Below, piece after piece: positions 49,710 through 58,405 of a stretch of 64,000 bases of DNA. Position 1 is the first letter of the stretch. Each line of letters starts with the position of its first letter. The notes below the pieces were generated by a model. The model did not search any database. It worked only from the letters and a program-made list of their open reading frames with translations, and was not told the origin of the DNA. Position numbers and translations under genes: made by a program. Source of the stretch: CAVSCR01 sp963726575. GTDB taxonomy: Bacteria > Actinomycetota > Actinomycetes > JAHEKZ01. The DNA lies in NCBI GenBank assembly GCA_963726575.1, contig CAVSCR010000005.1:186001-250000 (forward strand). The letters are read 5' to 3'.

Positions 49710-50990
49710 TCACCCGATCCGACTTCGACGGCCGAGCAGACCCACCGGTTTGACCATCAAGATGATGATCAGGATCGCGAGGGCGGTGACGTTCTGGAGC
49801 TCGGCCGGCACTCCGAACCACACCGACACCTGCGTGAGCACCCCGATCACGAGCGAACCGATCAGTGCCCCGAAGGCGGTTCCGAGGCCGCCGAGGGTGA
49901 CGGCCGCGAAGACGAGCAGCAGGATGTTCTGGCCGAGGTTGAAGGCGACCTCCTGCGAGACGGCCAGGAAGATCCCGCACAGCCCAGCCAGTGCCGCGCC
50001 GCACACCCAGACCACCAGGATCACCTGCTCGACGTCGATGCCGGTGGTCGACGCCAGGGCCGGGTTGTCGGCCACCGCACGCGTCGCCTTGCCGATGCGA
50101 GTCCGCAGCAGTGCCAGGCCGGACAGGATCAGCACGACGCTGGCCATGACCGTGATCGCGATGTCGGCCGGGGTCACGTCGATGCTGCCGATGCTGATGC
50201 CGGCCTGCGCGGTGAACTGGTTGTACGGCTTCGGCTGGCCGCCGTAGATGATCAGGTAGAGGCTGCGCAACGACAGGGCCAGACCGATCGAGACGATCAT
50301 CATGGCGATCAGCCCGGTGCCGCGTCTTCGCAACGGTTTCCACAGACCTCGGTCGAGGACCAACCCGAAGATGCCGGTTGCGATGACCCCGAGGACGCCG
50401 GCCAGCAGCAGGCCCATGTGCAGCGTCGTGTTGAACGTATAGGTGATCAGCGCCCCGAACGTGATGATCTCGCCGTGGGCGAAGTTGGTCAGGCCAGTGG
50501 TGCCGTAGATCAACGAGAGTCCCACCGCGCCGAGCGCGATGATCAACCCGACCCGGAAGCCGTCGACGATGTACTGCGGCAGCTGGGCGAACTTGCTCTC
50601 GGTGTGGCGGGCTGGCTGCCCGAGCTTGAACAGCACGAAGGTCGGGTTGCCTGGATTCACCGTCACGGTCAACGGGTTCGTGACGGGAGTCGGCGTTCCG
50701 CTGGGCAGCGTGGTCTCGTCCAGCGTGACCGTGTAGTCACCGCCGGGAACGGGGATCGAGAAGGTCCCGTCGGCCTTCGTCGAGACCGACTTCTGGAAGC
50801 CCGAGCTGCTCGTGACGGTGATGGTCACTCCCGACACCGGCTGTCGGTCGTTGGTCCGCAGGGTCCCGACGATCGCCTGGCCGCTGTCGGCGTGTGCCGG
50901 GGTGGCGCCGATCGACACAGCCCCCACGCAGAGGGCGGCGATACCGATCACCAGGAGGCCGACCACCTGCACGAAGCGCCGTGCGACCAC
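49710..50990 (-). CDS. livH: LivH-type permease fused to a signal peptide and beta-sandwich domain
   Basis: A 426-aa protein. Residues 1-36 are a signal peptide (VVGLLVIGIAALCVGAVSIG, then TPAHADS). Residues about 38-125 form a carboxypeptidase-regulatory/CnaB-like domain (VGTLRTNDRQPVSGVTITVTS, DGTFSIPVPGGDYTVTL). From about residue 140 a LivH permease follows (LSLIYGTTGLTNFAHGEIITFGA, the loop RTRIGKATRAVADNPALASTTGID, GGLGTAFGALIGSLVIG). Ordinary LivH is about 290-310 aa and has no such domain. GTG start with AGGAGG upstream; a TATAGT -10-like site lies on the minus strand at 51051-51056. Confidence 0.9.
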   Translation of the reverse strand: MVARRFVQVVGLLVIGIAALCVGAVSIGATPAHADSGQAIVGTLRTNDRQPVSGVTITVTSSSGFQKSVSTKADGTFSIPVPGGDYTVTLDETTLPSGTPTPVTNPLTVTVNPGNPTFVLFKLGQPARHTESKFAQLPQYIVDGFRVGLIIALGAVGLSLIYGTTGLTNFAHGEIITFGALITYTFNTTLHMGLLLAGVLGVIATGIFGLVLDRGLWKPLRRRGTGLIAMMIVSIGLALSLRSLYLIIYGGQPKPYNQFTAQAGISIGSIDVTPADIAITVMASVVLILSGLALLRTRIGKATRAVADNPALASTTGIDVEQVILVVWVCGAALAGLCGIFLAVSQEVAFNLGQNILLLVFAAVTLGGLGTAFGALIGSLVIGVLTQVSVWFGVPAELQNVTALAILIIILMVKPVGLLGRRSRIG

Positions 50991-51050
50991 TCGGTGCCTC
51001 CTCGCTCACGCGCGGGGCGGCGGCTGGGGGGCCGCTCGCCGACGCGCCGG

Positions 51051-51056
51051 ACTATA
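51051..51056 (-). promoter_or_regulatory. -10-like element of the livHMGF operon
   Basis: TATAGT on the minus strand, about 60 bp before the livH GTG. I see no clear -35 partner. The 102-bp gap between livH and the thioesterase gene contains nothing else evident. Confidence 0.35.
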
Positions 51057-51092
51057 GCCAGGCTGGGGGGCCTGTGGCAGCAATCGCGGAGA

Positions 51093-51509
51093 TCACGAAT
51101 CGAGAACTTCGGGGAGCGGGCGCATGAGACAGGTGATGCGTGCGGTGCAGATGAGGTGGCCCTCCTCGTCACTGAGGCGCACCTGCCACGTGCTCAGGGT
51201 CCGACCGTGACGGATCGGCGTGGCCACTCCCGTGACCACACCCTTCGTGACCGACCGGTGGTGGGAGGCGTTGATCTCGATCCCGACCGGTGCGGCCCGC
51301 CCCTGCGCCGCGACCGCAGCCCCGAAGGAGCCGAGACTCTCGGCCAGCACCAGGCTGGCGCCGCCATGGAGGAGGCCGAAGGGCTGGGTGTTGCCCGCCA
51401 CCGGCATCGTCCCGACCACCTCGGTGGGGCTCGCCGCAGTGATGATGATGCCGAGCCGCTCGTGGATCGCGGCCGGAGGGAACAGGGCGAGGGCGTCGGG
51501 TTCCGTCAC
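51093..51509 (-). CDS. PaaI-type hotdog thioesterase
   Basis: A 138-aa hotdog-fold acyl-CoA thioesterase: GTMPVAGNTQPFGLLHGGASLVLAE carries the HGG signature and catalytic Asn/Asp-Gly region, GIEINASHHRSVTKG the family's second motif. Many annotations call it 1,4-dihydroxy-2-naphthoyl-CoA or PaaI-like thioesterase; the substrate is not decidable. It is divergent from polA with 22 bp between the start codons. Confidence 0.87.
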   Translation of the reverse strand: MTEPDALALFPPAAIHERLGIIITAASPTEVVGTMPVAGNTQPFGLLHGGASLVLAESLGSFGAAVAAQGRAAPVGIEINASHHRSVTKGVVTGVATPIRHGRTLSTWQVRLSDEEGHLICTARITCLMRPLPEVLDS

Positions 51510-51515
51510 CGGGCC

Positions 51516-51525
51516 AGCCTAGGAT
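51516..51525. promoter_or_regulatory. Overlapping bidirectional -10 of polA and the thioesterase
   Basis: AGCCTAGGAT contains TAGGAT on the plus strand (51520-51525) and TAGGCT on the minus strand (51521-51516), overlapping by two bases. Each ends exactly six bases before a GTG start (51532 for polA, 51509 for the thioesterase). Both transcripts would be leaderless and compete for one polymerase footprint. No Shine-Dalgarno fits before either gene. Confidence 0.6.
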
Positions 51526-51531
51526 CGCGGC

Positions 51532-54207
51532 GTGCCCGACCGCCCGCGACTCCTCCTGCTCGACGGTCACTCGCTGGCCTACCGCGCGTTCTATGCGCTG
51601 CCGGTCGAGAACTTCTCGACGTCGACCGGTCAACCGACCAACGCCGTCTACGGCTTCACCTCGATGCTGATCAACGCGTTGCGCGACGAGACGCCCACGC
51701 ACGTGGCAGTGGCCTTCGACGTCTCGCGCAACACGTTCCGCTCCGAACAGTTCCCGGAGTACAAGGCCAACCGGGCGCAGAGCCCCGACGCCTTCAAGGG
51801 TCAGGTCAGCCTGATCCAGGACGTGCTGCAGGCCCTGCACCTACCGGCCCTGCAGGTGCAGGGCTTCGAGGCCGACGACATCATCGCCACGTTGACCGGC
51901 CAGGCCCACCAGCGTGGCATCGAGGTGGCCATCATCACCGGCGACCGGGACGCCTTCCAGCTCGTCGCCGACGATGTCACCGTGCTGTACCCCAAGCGGG
52001 GTGTCTCCGAGCTCGACCGGATGACCCCGGAGGCGGTTGAGCAGCGCTACGGCCTGACCCCTGTCCAGTACCCCGACTACGCAGCGCTACGCGGGGACCC
52101 GAGCGACAACCTGCCCGGAATCCCAGGGGTCGGGGAGAAGACGGCAGCCAAGTGGGTGCGCGAGTTCGGCTCCCTCGCCCAGCTGCTCGCCCGGGCCGAC
52201 GAGGTCAAGGGGAAAGCAGGTGAGGCGCTGCGGGACCACCTCGAACAGGTCCAGCGGAACCGGACGCTCACCCAGCTCGTTGCCGACGTCCCGCTCCCGG
52301 TCGACGTCGATGCGCTCGTTCGTCAGTCGTGGGACCGCGACGCGGTGGCCGAGGTGTTCGACGCGTTGCAGTTCCGGGTGCTGCGCGACCGGCTGTACCA
52401 GACGCTGGAGACCCCCGAGCCGGAGGCCGAGTCCGGGTTCGACGTCGAGGTGACCCGGCTCGACTCCGCATCCCTGGCTGCGTGGCTGTCCGCCCACGCC
52501 GGCGGCTCTCTGCCCACCGGCCTCGCGGTCGCCGGCACCTGGGCGAGGGGCGGTGGGGAGTGCTCCGGGATCGCGTGGGCCGCGGCCGACGGCGCCACCG
52601 CGTGGGTCGACCCGCAGGCCCTGGACTCGGTGGCCGAGCCGGTGCTGCAGGAGTGGCTCGCTGCTGCTGACCGCCCCAAGGTCATGCACCATGCCAAGGG
52701 CCCGATGCTGGCGCTGCGGGCGCAGGGCTGGCCGCTCAGGGGTGTCCGGTTCGACACCGAGCTGGCTACCTACCTGATCCGCCCCGACCAACGTTCTTAC
52801 GAGCTGGCCGACCTCGTGCTGCGCAACCTGCACCGCGAGCTGCGCAGTGAGTCGGCCGACAACGGTCAGCTGACCCTCGACGCAGACCCGGAGGAGACGG
52901 CGGCCCTGGAACTGGGGCTGCAGGCGCGGGCTGTCCTCGACCTGGCCGATGCGGTCGACCGCGAGCTGGAGCGTGGCGGCGCCGACGCGCTGCTGCGCGA
53001 CGTCGAGATCCCGCTCGAGTACGTCCTCGTCGACATGGAGGTGGCGGGCATCGGCACGGATGTCGCCTACCTCGACGAGCTGCGCAGCCATTTCGCGGAC
53101 GAGGTCAAGGCCGCCGCCCAGGCCGCCTACGCCGAGATCGGGCGGGAGGTGAACCTCGGCTCGCCCAAGCAGCTGCAAGTGGTGTTGTTCGAGGAGCTGA
53201 ACCTTCCGAAGACCAAGCGGATCAAGACGGGTTACACGACCGATGCCGACGCGCTACAGGGTCTGTACGTTCAGACCGAGCATCCGTTCCTGCAGCACCT
53301 GTTGCGCCACCGAGACGCGGCCAAGCTGCTCGTGACGGTCGAGGGACTGCAGCGTTGTGTCAACGATGACGAGCGCATCCACACCACCTACAACCAGACC
53401 GTGGCAGCGACCGGGCGCTTGTCGTCGGCGGACCCGAACCTGCAGAACATCCCGATCCGTACCGACGAGGGCCGACGCATCCGGCGCGCGTTCGCGGTCG
53501 GCGCCGGCTACGAGTCGCTGCTGACCGCGGACTACAGCCAGGTCGAGATGCGGATCATGGCGCACCTCTCCGAGGACGAAGCACTGCGAGACGCCTTCGA
53601 CTCCGGGGAGGACCTGCACACCACCGTGGCATCGCGCGTCTTCGGGGTACCGCCGGCTGAGGTGACGCCAGCGATGCGGGCCCGCATCAAGGCCATGTCG
53701 TACGGCTTGGCGTACGGCCTTTCGGCCTACGGGTTGTCCCAACAGCTCGGGATCGGGCCGGAGGAGGCCAAGGGCCTCATGGACGAGTACTTCGAACGGT
53801 TCGGCGGAGTGCGCGACTATCTCAACGACATCGTGGCGCAGGCCAGGACCACCGGTTACACGCAGACCATCATGGGACGGCGTCGGTACCTGCCGGACCT
53901 GACCAGCGACAACCGTCAGCGGCGCGAGATGGCTGAACGCATGGCGCTGAACGCACCGATCCAGGGCTCTGCCGCGGACATCATCAAGGTGGCCATGCTC
54001 AACGTGGCCCAGGCGATGCACGACCACCGCCTCGAGTCGCGGCTGTTGCTGCAGGTGCACGACGAGCTGGTCTTCGAGGTGGCACCTGGTGAGCGCGACG
54101 CCCTCGAGTCGCTTGTGCGCGAGCAGATGGCGGGTGCGTACGCGCTACGTCCGTCGCTTGAGGTGAGCGTGGGCGTCGGACGCACCTGGGACGACGCCGC
54201 CCACTGA
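51532..54207 (+). CDS. polA: DNA polymerase I
   Basis: An 891-aa enzyme. The N-terminal 5'-3' nuclease (LLLLDGHSLAYRAFYALP, EADDIIATLTGQA, ITGDRDAFQLV, GDPSDNLPGIPGVGEKTA) is followed by a 3'-5' exonuclease-like domain where I do not see the usual Asp-x-Glu catalytic pair, so proofreading is doubtful. The polymerase domain has motif A LTADYSQVEMRIMAHLS, motif B RIKAMSYGLAYG and motif C LLQVHDELVFEV. Its last 63 bp overlap the 3' end of the convergent flippase gene. Confidence 0.95.
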   Translation: MPDRPRLLLLDGHSLAYRAFYALPVENFSTSTGQPTNAVYGFTSMLINALRDETPTHVAVAFDVSRNTFRSEQFPEYKANRAQSPDAFKGQVSLIQDVLQALHLPALQVQGFEADDIIATLTGQAHQRGIEVAIITGDRDAFQLVADDVTVLYPKRGVSELDRMTPEAVEQRYGLTPVQYPDYAALRGDPSDNLPGIPGVGEKTAAKWVREFGSLAQLLARADEVKGKAGEALRDHLEQVQRNRTLTQLVADVPLPVDVDALVRQSWDRDAVAEVFDALQFRVLRDRLYQTLETPEPEAESGFDVEVTRLDSASLAAWLSAHAGGSLPTGLAVAGTWARGGGECSGIAWAAADGATAWVDPQALDSVAEPVLQEWLAAADRPKVMHHAKGPMLALRAQGWPLRGVRFDTELATYLIRPDQRSYELADLVLRNLHRELRSESADNGQLTLDADPEETAALELGLQARAVLDLADAVDRELERGGADALLRDVEIPLEYVLVDMEVAGIGTDVAYLDELRSHFADEVKAAAQAAYAEIGREVNLGSPKQLQVVLFEELNLPKTKRIKTGYTTDADALQGLYVQTEHPFLQHLLRHRDAAKLLVTVEGLQRCVNDDERIHTTYNQTVAATGRLSSADPNLQNIPIRTDEGRRIRRAFAVGAGYESLLTADYSQVEMRIMAHLSEDEALRDAFDSGEDLHTTVASRVFGVPPAEVTPAMRARIKAMSYGLAYGLSAYGLSQQLGIGPEEAKGLMDEYFERFGGVRDYLNDIVAQARTTGYTQTIMGRRRYLPDLTSDNRQRREMAERMALNAPIQGSAADIIKVAMLNVAQAMHDHRLESRLLLQVHDELVFEVAPGERDALESLVREQMAGAYALRPSLEVSVGVGRTWDDAAH

Positions 54208-55512
54208 GCCGCCGGCGGTCGGCTCTGGCGCGCCGGACCCGCTCAGGCGGGCCAGGTCGAGTACCAGCAGCAAGACCGCAGTCAGCGTCGCCACGACCGC
54301 AGCTACGACTGCGATGGCGGACACGGTGGGCTGGCGCAGCAGGACCAGCGCCGATGCCTCGACAAACACCCCGACGGCCACGACAGCACCAGTCGCGCTC
54401 CGCCCTCGGGCCACGCTGCCCATGAGTAGGTATTGGGTCGCGGCCAGTGCGGTACCGAGCGCGGTGAAGAGTGGTAGCACCGCAGTGACCGGCGCGTACG
54501 ACGCTCCGACGCTGGTCGCGATCACCACAGTCGGGACGACCGCAGACAAGGCGATGCCGATGGCGCCGAGCACGACGACGACACCGAGGCCGGCCAGCAA
54601 CGTTGTGCGCCTACTGCGCGGCGCCCGGCGCGAGGAGAGGTCGGCATACGCCGCCACTGCGGCAAACTGAAGCAGCCAGAACACTGCTCGTGCTGCTAGT
54701 GACCCGAGGGCGTACCGGTCCGACGCCAAAGGTGGCAGGCGGTGACGGGCCATGAGCAGGTCGACGTTGGCCAGGGCGAGTACCGTCAACAACGCCAGCG
54801 CGGTCCGACCGACCTCCAGCCACAGCCGCCGCTCGGGCAACGAAGGATCGGCTGCGGCCGCCGGTGCTGCCACCACCCGCCATGCGAGCAGCGCCGTGGC
54901 CAATGCGCCAAGCGCTACGCCGGCCATCGCCACGGTCGTCGTGGGATGGAGGACAAGTCCGGCCGCGACGAACAGCAGCCGCAGCGCGGCGTAGGCGAAG
55001 TACAAGCTCGCGAACACCAGCGTCCGACGCTGGCCCTGGACGCAGCCCAGACCTACGCCGACGAGCGGCAGCGGCGCCAGCCCGGCGGCGAGCAGCAGGA
55101 CCGCCAGGATCGGCACATGCAAGAACGCTGCGATGGCCGGCGCCGCGACCACCGTGACCGCCATGAGTCCGGCGCCGCACCACCAGGCCGGAACCACCAA
55201 TGCCCGAGCCGAGTGGCGGCGCCCGTCGTCGTCACTCCACGACATGCGGCGCGCTACCACGGCTTGGACCGCGAGGAGCGACACCGAGCCGACGACGGTG
55301 CAGGCGAGCAGCGCGCCGAAGCCACCGAACTCGCCGGCCGGCAGGGTCCTGGCCGCCAGCACCTGCAGCACGTACTGAAGCAGCGTCGCCACGGCCATGG
55401 ACGGCGCGAGCAGCAACGACGCACGCGCGAAGGAGTGACGGCCGGACGCGGTCGAGGTCCGCACGTGCTGTGGGGCATCCTGTCGTCCGTGGCCCACGCT
55501 CTCGGACGACAT
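54145..55512 (-). CDS. Polysaccharide flippase-like multi-pass membrane protein
   Basis: A 455-aa protein with about 12-14 hydrophobic helices, resembling Wzx/MATE/MVF exporters of lipid-linked sugars (LLLAPSMAVATLLQYVLQVLAARTLPAGEFGGFGAL is the characteristic first pair of helices). ATG 55512 (MSSESVGHG) is chosen; upstream in-frame sequence is Arg/Ser-rich and not protein-like. It belongs to the envelope cluster and is divergent from the next gene. Tail-to-tail overlap with polA is 63 bp. Confidence 0.8.
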   Translation of the reverse strand: MSSESVGHGRQDAPQHVRTSTASGRHSFARASLLLAPSMAVATLLQYVLQVLAARTLPAGEFGGFGALLACTVVGSVSLLAVQAVVARRMSWSDDDGRRHSARALVVPAWWCGAGLMAVTVVAAPAIAAFLHVPILAVLLLAAGLAPLPLVGVGLGCVQGQRRTLVFASLYFAYAALRLLFVAAGLVLHPTTTVAMAGVALGALATALLAWRVVAAPAAAADPSLPERRLWLEVGRTALALLTVLALANVDLLMARHRLPPLASDRYALGSLAARAVFWLLQFAAVAAYADLSSRRAPRSRRTTLLAGLGVVVVLGAIGIALSAVVPTVVIATSVGASYAPVTAVLPLFTALGTALAATQYLLMGSVARGRSATGAVVAVGVFVEASALVLLRQPTVSAIAVVAAVVATLTAVLLLVLDLARLSGSGAPEPTAGGSVGGVVPGASDAHAHLKRRT

Positions 55513-55556
55513 GGCGTCACGGTAACCCGGGGTTGTGCGACTCGTCCGGCGCCTCG

Positions 55557-57371
55557 GTGACCGGCGCCGTCCCAACCACCCGGTTGGCCCGACGACGGGG
55601 GCCGCGGTGGCTGTCCGACGCCGTCGTCGCGGTGACCGTGACCCTGCTCCTGCTCGGTCCTGCCCTCGGCTCGGGTTACGTCCTGAGCTACGACATGGTG
55701 TTCGTCCCACGAATGCCGTTCACGGACCGGCTGCTGGGGATCGACGGATCTGTGCCGCGCGCGGTACCCAGCGACGCCGTCGTCGCGGCGTTGTCGCGCG
55801 TCGTCCCTGCCATGGTGCTGCAGAAGGGGATCCTGGTCGGCCTGTTGGTCGCGGCCGGGATGGGGGCCGCGTTCATGGTGCGGCGTCATGGGCGTGCAGC
55901 CAGCGCGGTCGCTGTCGTGTTCGCGTTGTGGAACCCCTACGTCGCTTCGCGGCTGTGGCTGGGTCAGTGGGCGATCCTCGTCGCGTATTCCGTGCTGCCC
56001 TGGCTGGTGCTCTGTGCCGCGCGGCTGCGGCGTGGTGAGCGTCGGCTGGCCGCGGCGACGGTCGTGCTGCTGGCCCTCGCCGCGGTGACTGCGTCAGGTG
56101 GCCTCATCGCCACCGCGACCGCCCTCTGCGTCGTCGCCTGCTCGCCAGCCGCGTGGCCGCACCGCTGGCGGGTGCTTGGTCTGGTCACGCTCGCTGGCGT
56201 CGTCGTGAACCTCCCCTGGCTGCTGCCGTCCCTGTTGCGCCCTGGCGGGTGGCCGTCGGACGTGCTCGCCCTCGAGACCTTCGCGGCTCGCGCGGACACT
56301 GCGATGGGCACGGTGGGCAGCGTCTTGACCCTTGGCGGCACCTGGAACGCGCAGACCATGCCGGCTGGGAGGGATTCGTGGTGGACCGCACCGGCGCTGC
56401 TCCTGATGTTCGTCGTCACGGTGCTCGGCGTCGTGGCGCTCCTTCGGGCGCGGCCGCGTCCGGGCTGGGCGCTGGGGGTGGTGGTGGCGGCTGCTGGTTC
56501 GACGGTGGTCGCGCTCGCGGCGTCCCTCCCGTTTCTCCGGGAGGGGCTGCGGCACCTTGTCGTCGCGGTCCCTGGTCTGGCCTTGCTGCGCGACGGTACG
56601 AGGTACCTCCCGCCGTTGGTGCTGCTCAGTGCGGTCGGGCTGGCCATCGGCGCGCGCTGGGTGGCAGCGCGTGCCCGTCCACCCGAGCTGGCGCCGCTGG
56701 TCATGGTCTTCGCGCTGCTGGCGCCGGTGGCAGCTCTCGTCGGCGCCGCCTGGGGTGACTTCGGCGCGCTGGGTGCGGCCACCTACCCCGCTGGCTGGGA
56801 CGAGGCGCGTGCCGCAATCGGCGCGGACCGGGGCCACGGCGCGGTGGTCTCACTGCCGTGGGACAGCTACCGGCGGTATGGCTGGAACGCCGACCGAACC
56901 GTCTACGACCCGGCGAACCGCTGGCTGCCTGCTCCGGTGATCACCGACGACCGCCTCCGGGTGGACGGCGTCGTTCTCACCGGGGAAGATCCGCGGGCGG
57001 CTGCCGTGACGGCGCTGCTGCGTCACGCCGCCGACGAGCCGTTGACCGATGCGCTCGCTGCCGAAGGCGTCGGATGGGTGCTCGTGACCTCCGAAACCGG
57101 GGTCGAGCCGCCACCTGCGGTCTGGTTCGGGGGGATGACCAAGGTGGTCGACACCGACGACGTCCAGCTGTGGCGGGTTCCTGATCCCGCCTCGGTCGTC
57201 ACCACCATCCCGGGAGCCACGGCCGTGGTCGTGATCGACGTCGCCGTGTTGTTCCTGGTCGTCGGCTGTTTGCTGGTCGCGTGTCGACCCAATCGCCGTG
57301 ATCGGGGCACCGGTGCCGTTAACATGACCACGCAACGGCCATCCCGGTCGGCCAAGGAGTCGCCGTCATGA
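55557..57371 (+). CDS. Large multi-pass membrane protein, possible GT-C type glycosyltransferase
   Basis: A 604-aa protein with roughly ten to twelve helices and a C-terminal extracytoplasmic region. DMVFVPRMPFTDRLLG in the first loop has the acidic-loop look of GT-C enzymes, and FALWNPYVASRLWLGQWAILVAY and GLALLRDGTRYLPPLVLL resemble AftD-like proteins. GTG 55557 is preferred; the upstream reading frame is Arg-rich and overlaps the divergent flippase gene. The stop overlaps the DUF2613 start. Specific activity unknown. Confidence 0.72.
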   Translation: MTGAVPTTRLARRRGPRWLSDAVVAVTVTLLLLGPALGSGYVLSYDMVFVPRMPFTDRLLGIDGSVPRAVPSDAVVAALSRVVPAMVLQKGILVGLLVAAGMGAAFMVRRHGRAASAVAVVFALWNPYVASRLWLGQWAILVAYSVLPWLVLCAARLRRGERRLAAATVVLLALAAVTASGGLIATATALCVVACSPAAWPHRWRVLGLVTLAGVVVNLPWLLPSLLRPGGWPSDVLALETFAARADTAMGTVGSVLTLGGTWNAQTMPAGRDSWWTAPALLLMFVVTVLGVVALLRARPRPGWALGVVVAAAGSTVVALAASLPFLREGLRHLVVAVPGLALLRDGTRYLPPLVLLSAVGLAIGARWVAARARPPELAPLVMVFALLAPVAALVGAAWGDFGALGAATYPAGWDEARAAIGADRGHGAVVSLPWDSYRRYGWNADRTVYDPANRWLPAPVITDDRLRVDGVVLTGEDPRAAAVTALLRHAADEPLTDALAAEGVGWVLVTSETGVEPPPAVWFGGMTKVVDTDDVQLWRVPDPASVVTTIPGATAVVVIDVAVLFLVVGCLLVACRPNRRDRGTGAVNMTTQRPSRSAKESPS

Positions 57372-57514
57372 GCGTCATCGTCGGTTGGATCGCTGCGGTG
57401 CTCGTCGGGCTGTTCCTGGCCGGCGCAGCCGGTGTCGGCGTCGTGAGCGCAGCCAACCGGAACCCGGCAGTCGGTCCGGTGTTCGACCCGGTCACCTACG
57501 GCACCAAGCAGTGA
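57368..57514 (+). CDS. DUF2613-like small membrane protein
   Basis: A 48-aa protein: one helix (VGWIAAVLVGLFLAGAAGVGVVSAA) followed by NRNPAVGPVFDPVTYGTKQ. It starts ATG overlapping the previous stop (ATGA), with AAGGAG (57354-57359) upstream, and its stop overlaps the methyltransferase start (GTGA). The size, the helix and the AftD neighbourhood match DUF2613 proteins; no function is known. Confidence 0.75.
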   Translation: MSVIVGWIAAVLVGLFLAGAAGVGVVSAANRNPAVGPVFDPVTYGTKQ

Positions 57515-58260
57515 CGCCGCGGCGTCCCGCCGCGCACGACAGCCAGGCCACGCTTCGTCGCTCGATCCGCCTGTTCTCCGCCTTCCGCGCGGAGCCCCGC
57601 GACCCCGACGACTACTACCGGCTCCTCGCCGCCGACTCCGTCGCCCAGCTGCGGCGCTACACCGGGCTCGACGGTGCGAGCGTGCTGGACGTCGGCGGTG
57701 GTCCTGGCTACTTCCGTACCGAGTTCGAGCGCCAGGGCGCAAGCTATCGCTGGGTCGAGCCGGGCCTCGGGGAGTTCTCCGACGTGCGTCGCCCAGGCCC
57801 GGGCATGGTCATCGCCAGCGGTGAGGCGTTGCCGTTCCGGAGCGGTTCGATGGATGTCTGCTACTCGTCCAACGTCCTTGAGCACGTGCGCCGGCCGTGG
57901 GTCATGGCCGACGAAATGCTGCGCGTGACTCGGCCCGGGGGCATCGCGTTCTGCTCGTTCACGTTGTGGTGGTCGCCCTGGGGCGGGCACGAGACCTCGC
58001 CTTGGCATGTGCTCGGCGGCGAGCGCGCTGCACGGCGCTACCAGCGTGCGCACGGGCGGCCGCCGAAGAACCGCTATGGGGACAGCCTGTTCGCCGTCCG
58101 CGCTGGCGACGCCGTCCGCTGGGCTGGATCGTCGTCACAGGCCGACCTACTCGACGTTTTCCCCAGGTACCTGCCGTGGTGGGTCCACTGGACCGCACGA
58201 GTGCCGGGACTGCGTGAGGTTGCCTGCTGGAACCTGGCCCTGGTGCTGCGCCGCCGGTGA
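57511..58260 (+). CDS. Class I SAM-dependent methyltransferase
   Basis: A 249-aa methyltransferase: motif I VLDVGGGPGYFRTEF, acidic motif II near YRWVEPG, post-motif ASGEALPFRSGSMDVCYSSNVLEHV and MLRVTRPGGIAFCSF. The C-terminal half contains Trp-rich LWWSPWGGHE. It belongs to the envelope cluster and may modify a glycan or lipid; target unknown. Start GTG overlaps the DUF2613 stop. Confidence 0.87.
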   Translation: MTPRRPAAHDSQATLRRSIRLFSAFRAEPRDPDDYYRLLAADSVAQLRRYTGLDGASVLDVGGGPGYFRTEFERQGASYRWVEPGLGEFSDVRRPGPGMVIASGEALPFRSGSMDVCYSSNVLEHVRRPWVMADEMLRVTRPGGIAFCSFTLWWSPWGGHETSPWHVLGGERAARRYQRAHGRPPKNRYGDSLFAVRAGDAVRWAGSSSQADLLDVFPRYLPWWVHWTARVPGLREVACWNLALVLRRR

Positions 58261-58311
58261 CCAGGGCGCCCACCGATGTGGGAACGGGTGCGTCACGATC
58301 CGAGCGTCGCG

Positions 58312-58340
58312 TTCCACGCGAACAGCACAGGCGCTATGTT
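58312..58340 (+). promoter_or_regulatory. Possible housekeeping promoter of the DUF3068 gene
   Basis: TTCCAC (58312-58317), 17-nt gap, TATGTT (58335-58340) in the 145-bp gap before ATG 58406; four of six matches in each hexamer to the sigma-70 consensus. Confidence 0.45.
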
Positions 58341-58405
58341 TCCGGCCAGTAACTAGCCGGGCGACCAACCGGCGCGGTCCTGTCACTCGACGGACGGATG
58401 GTGTG

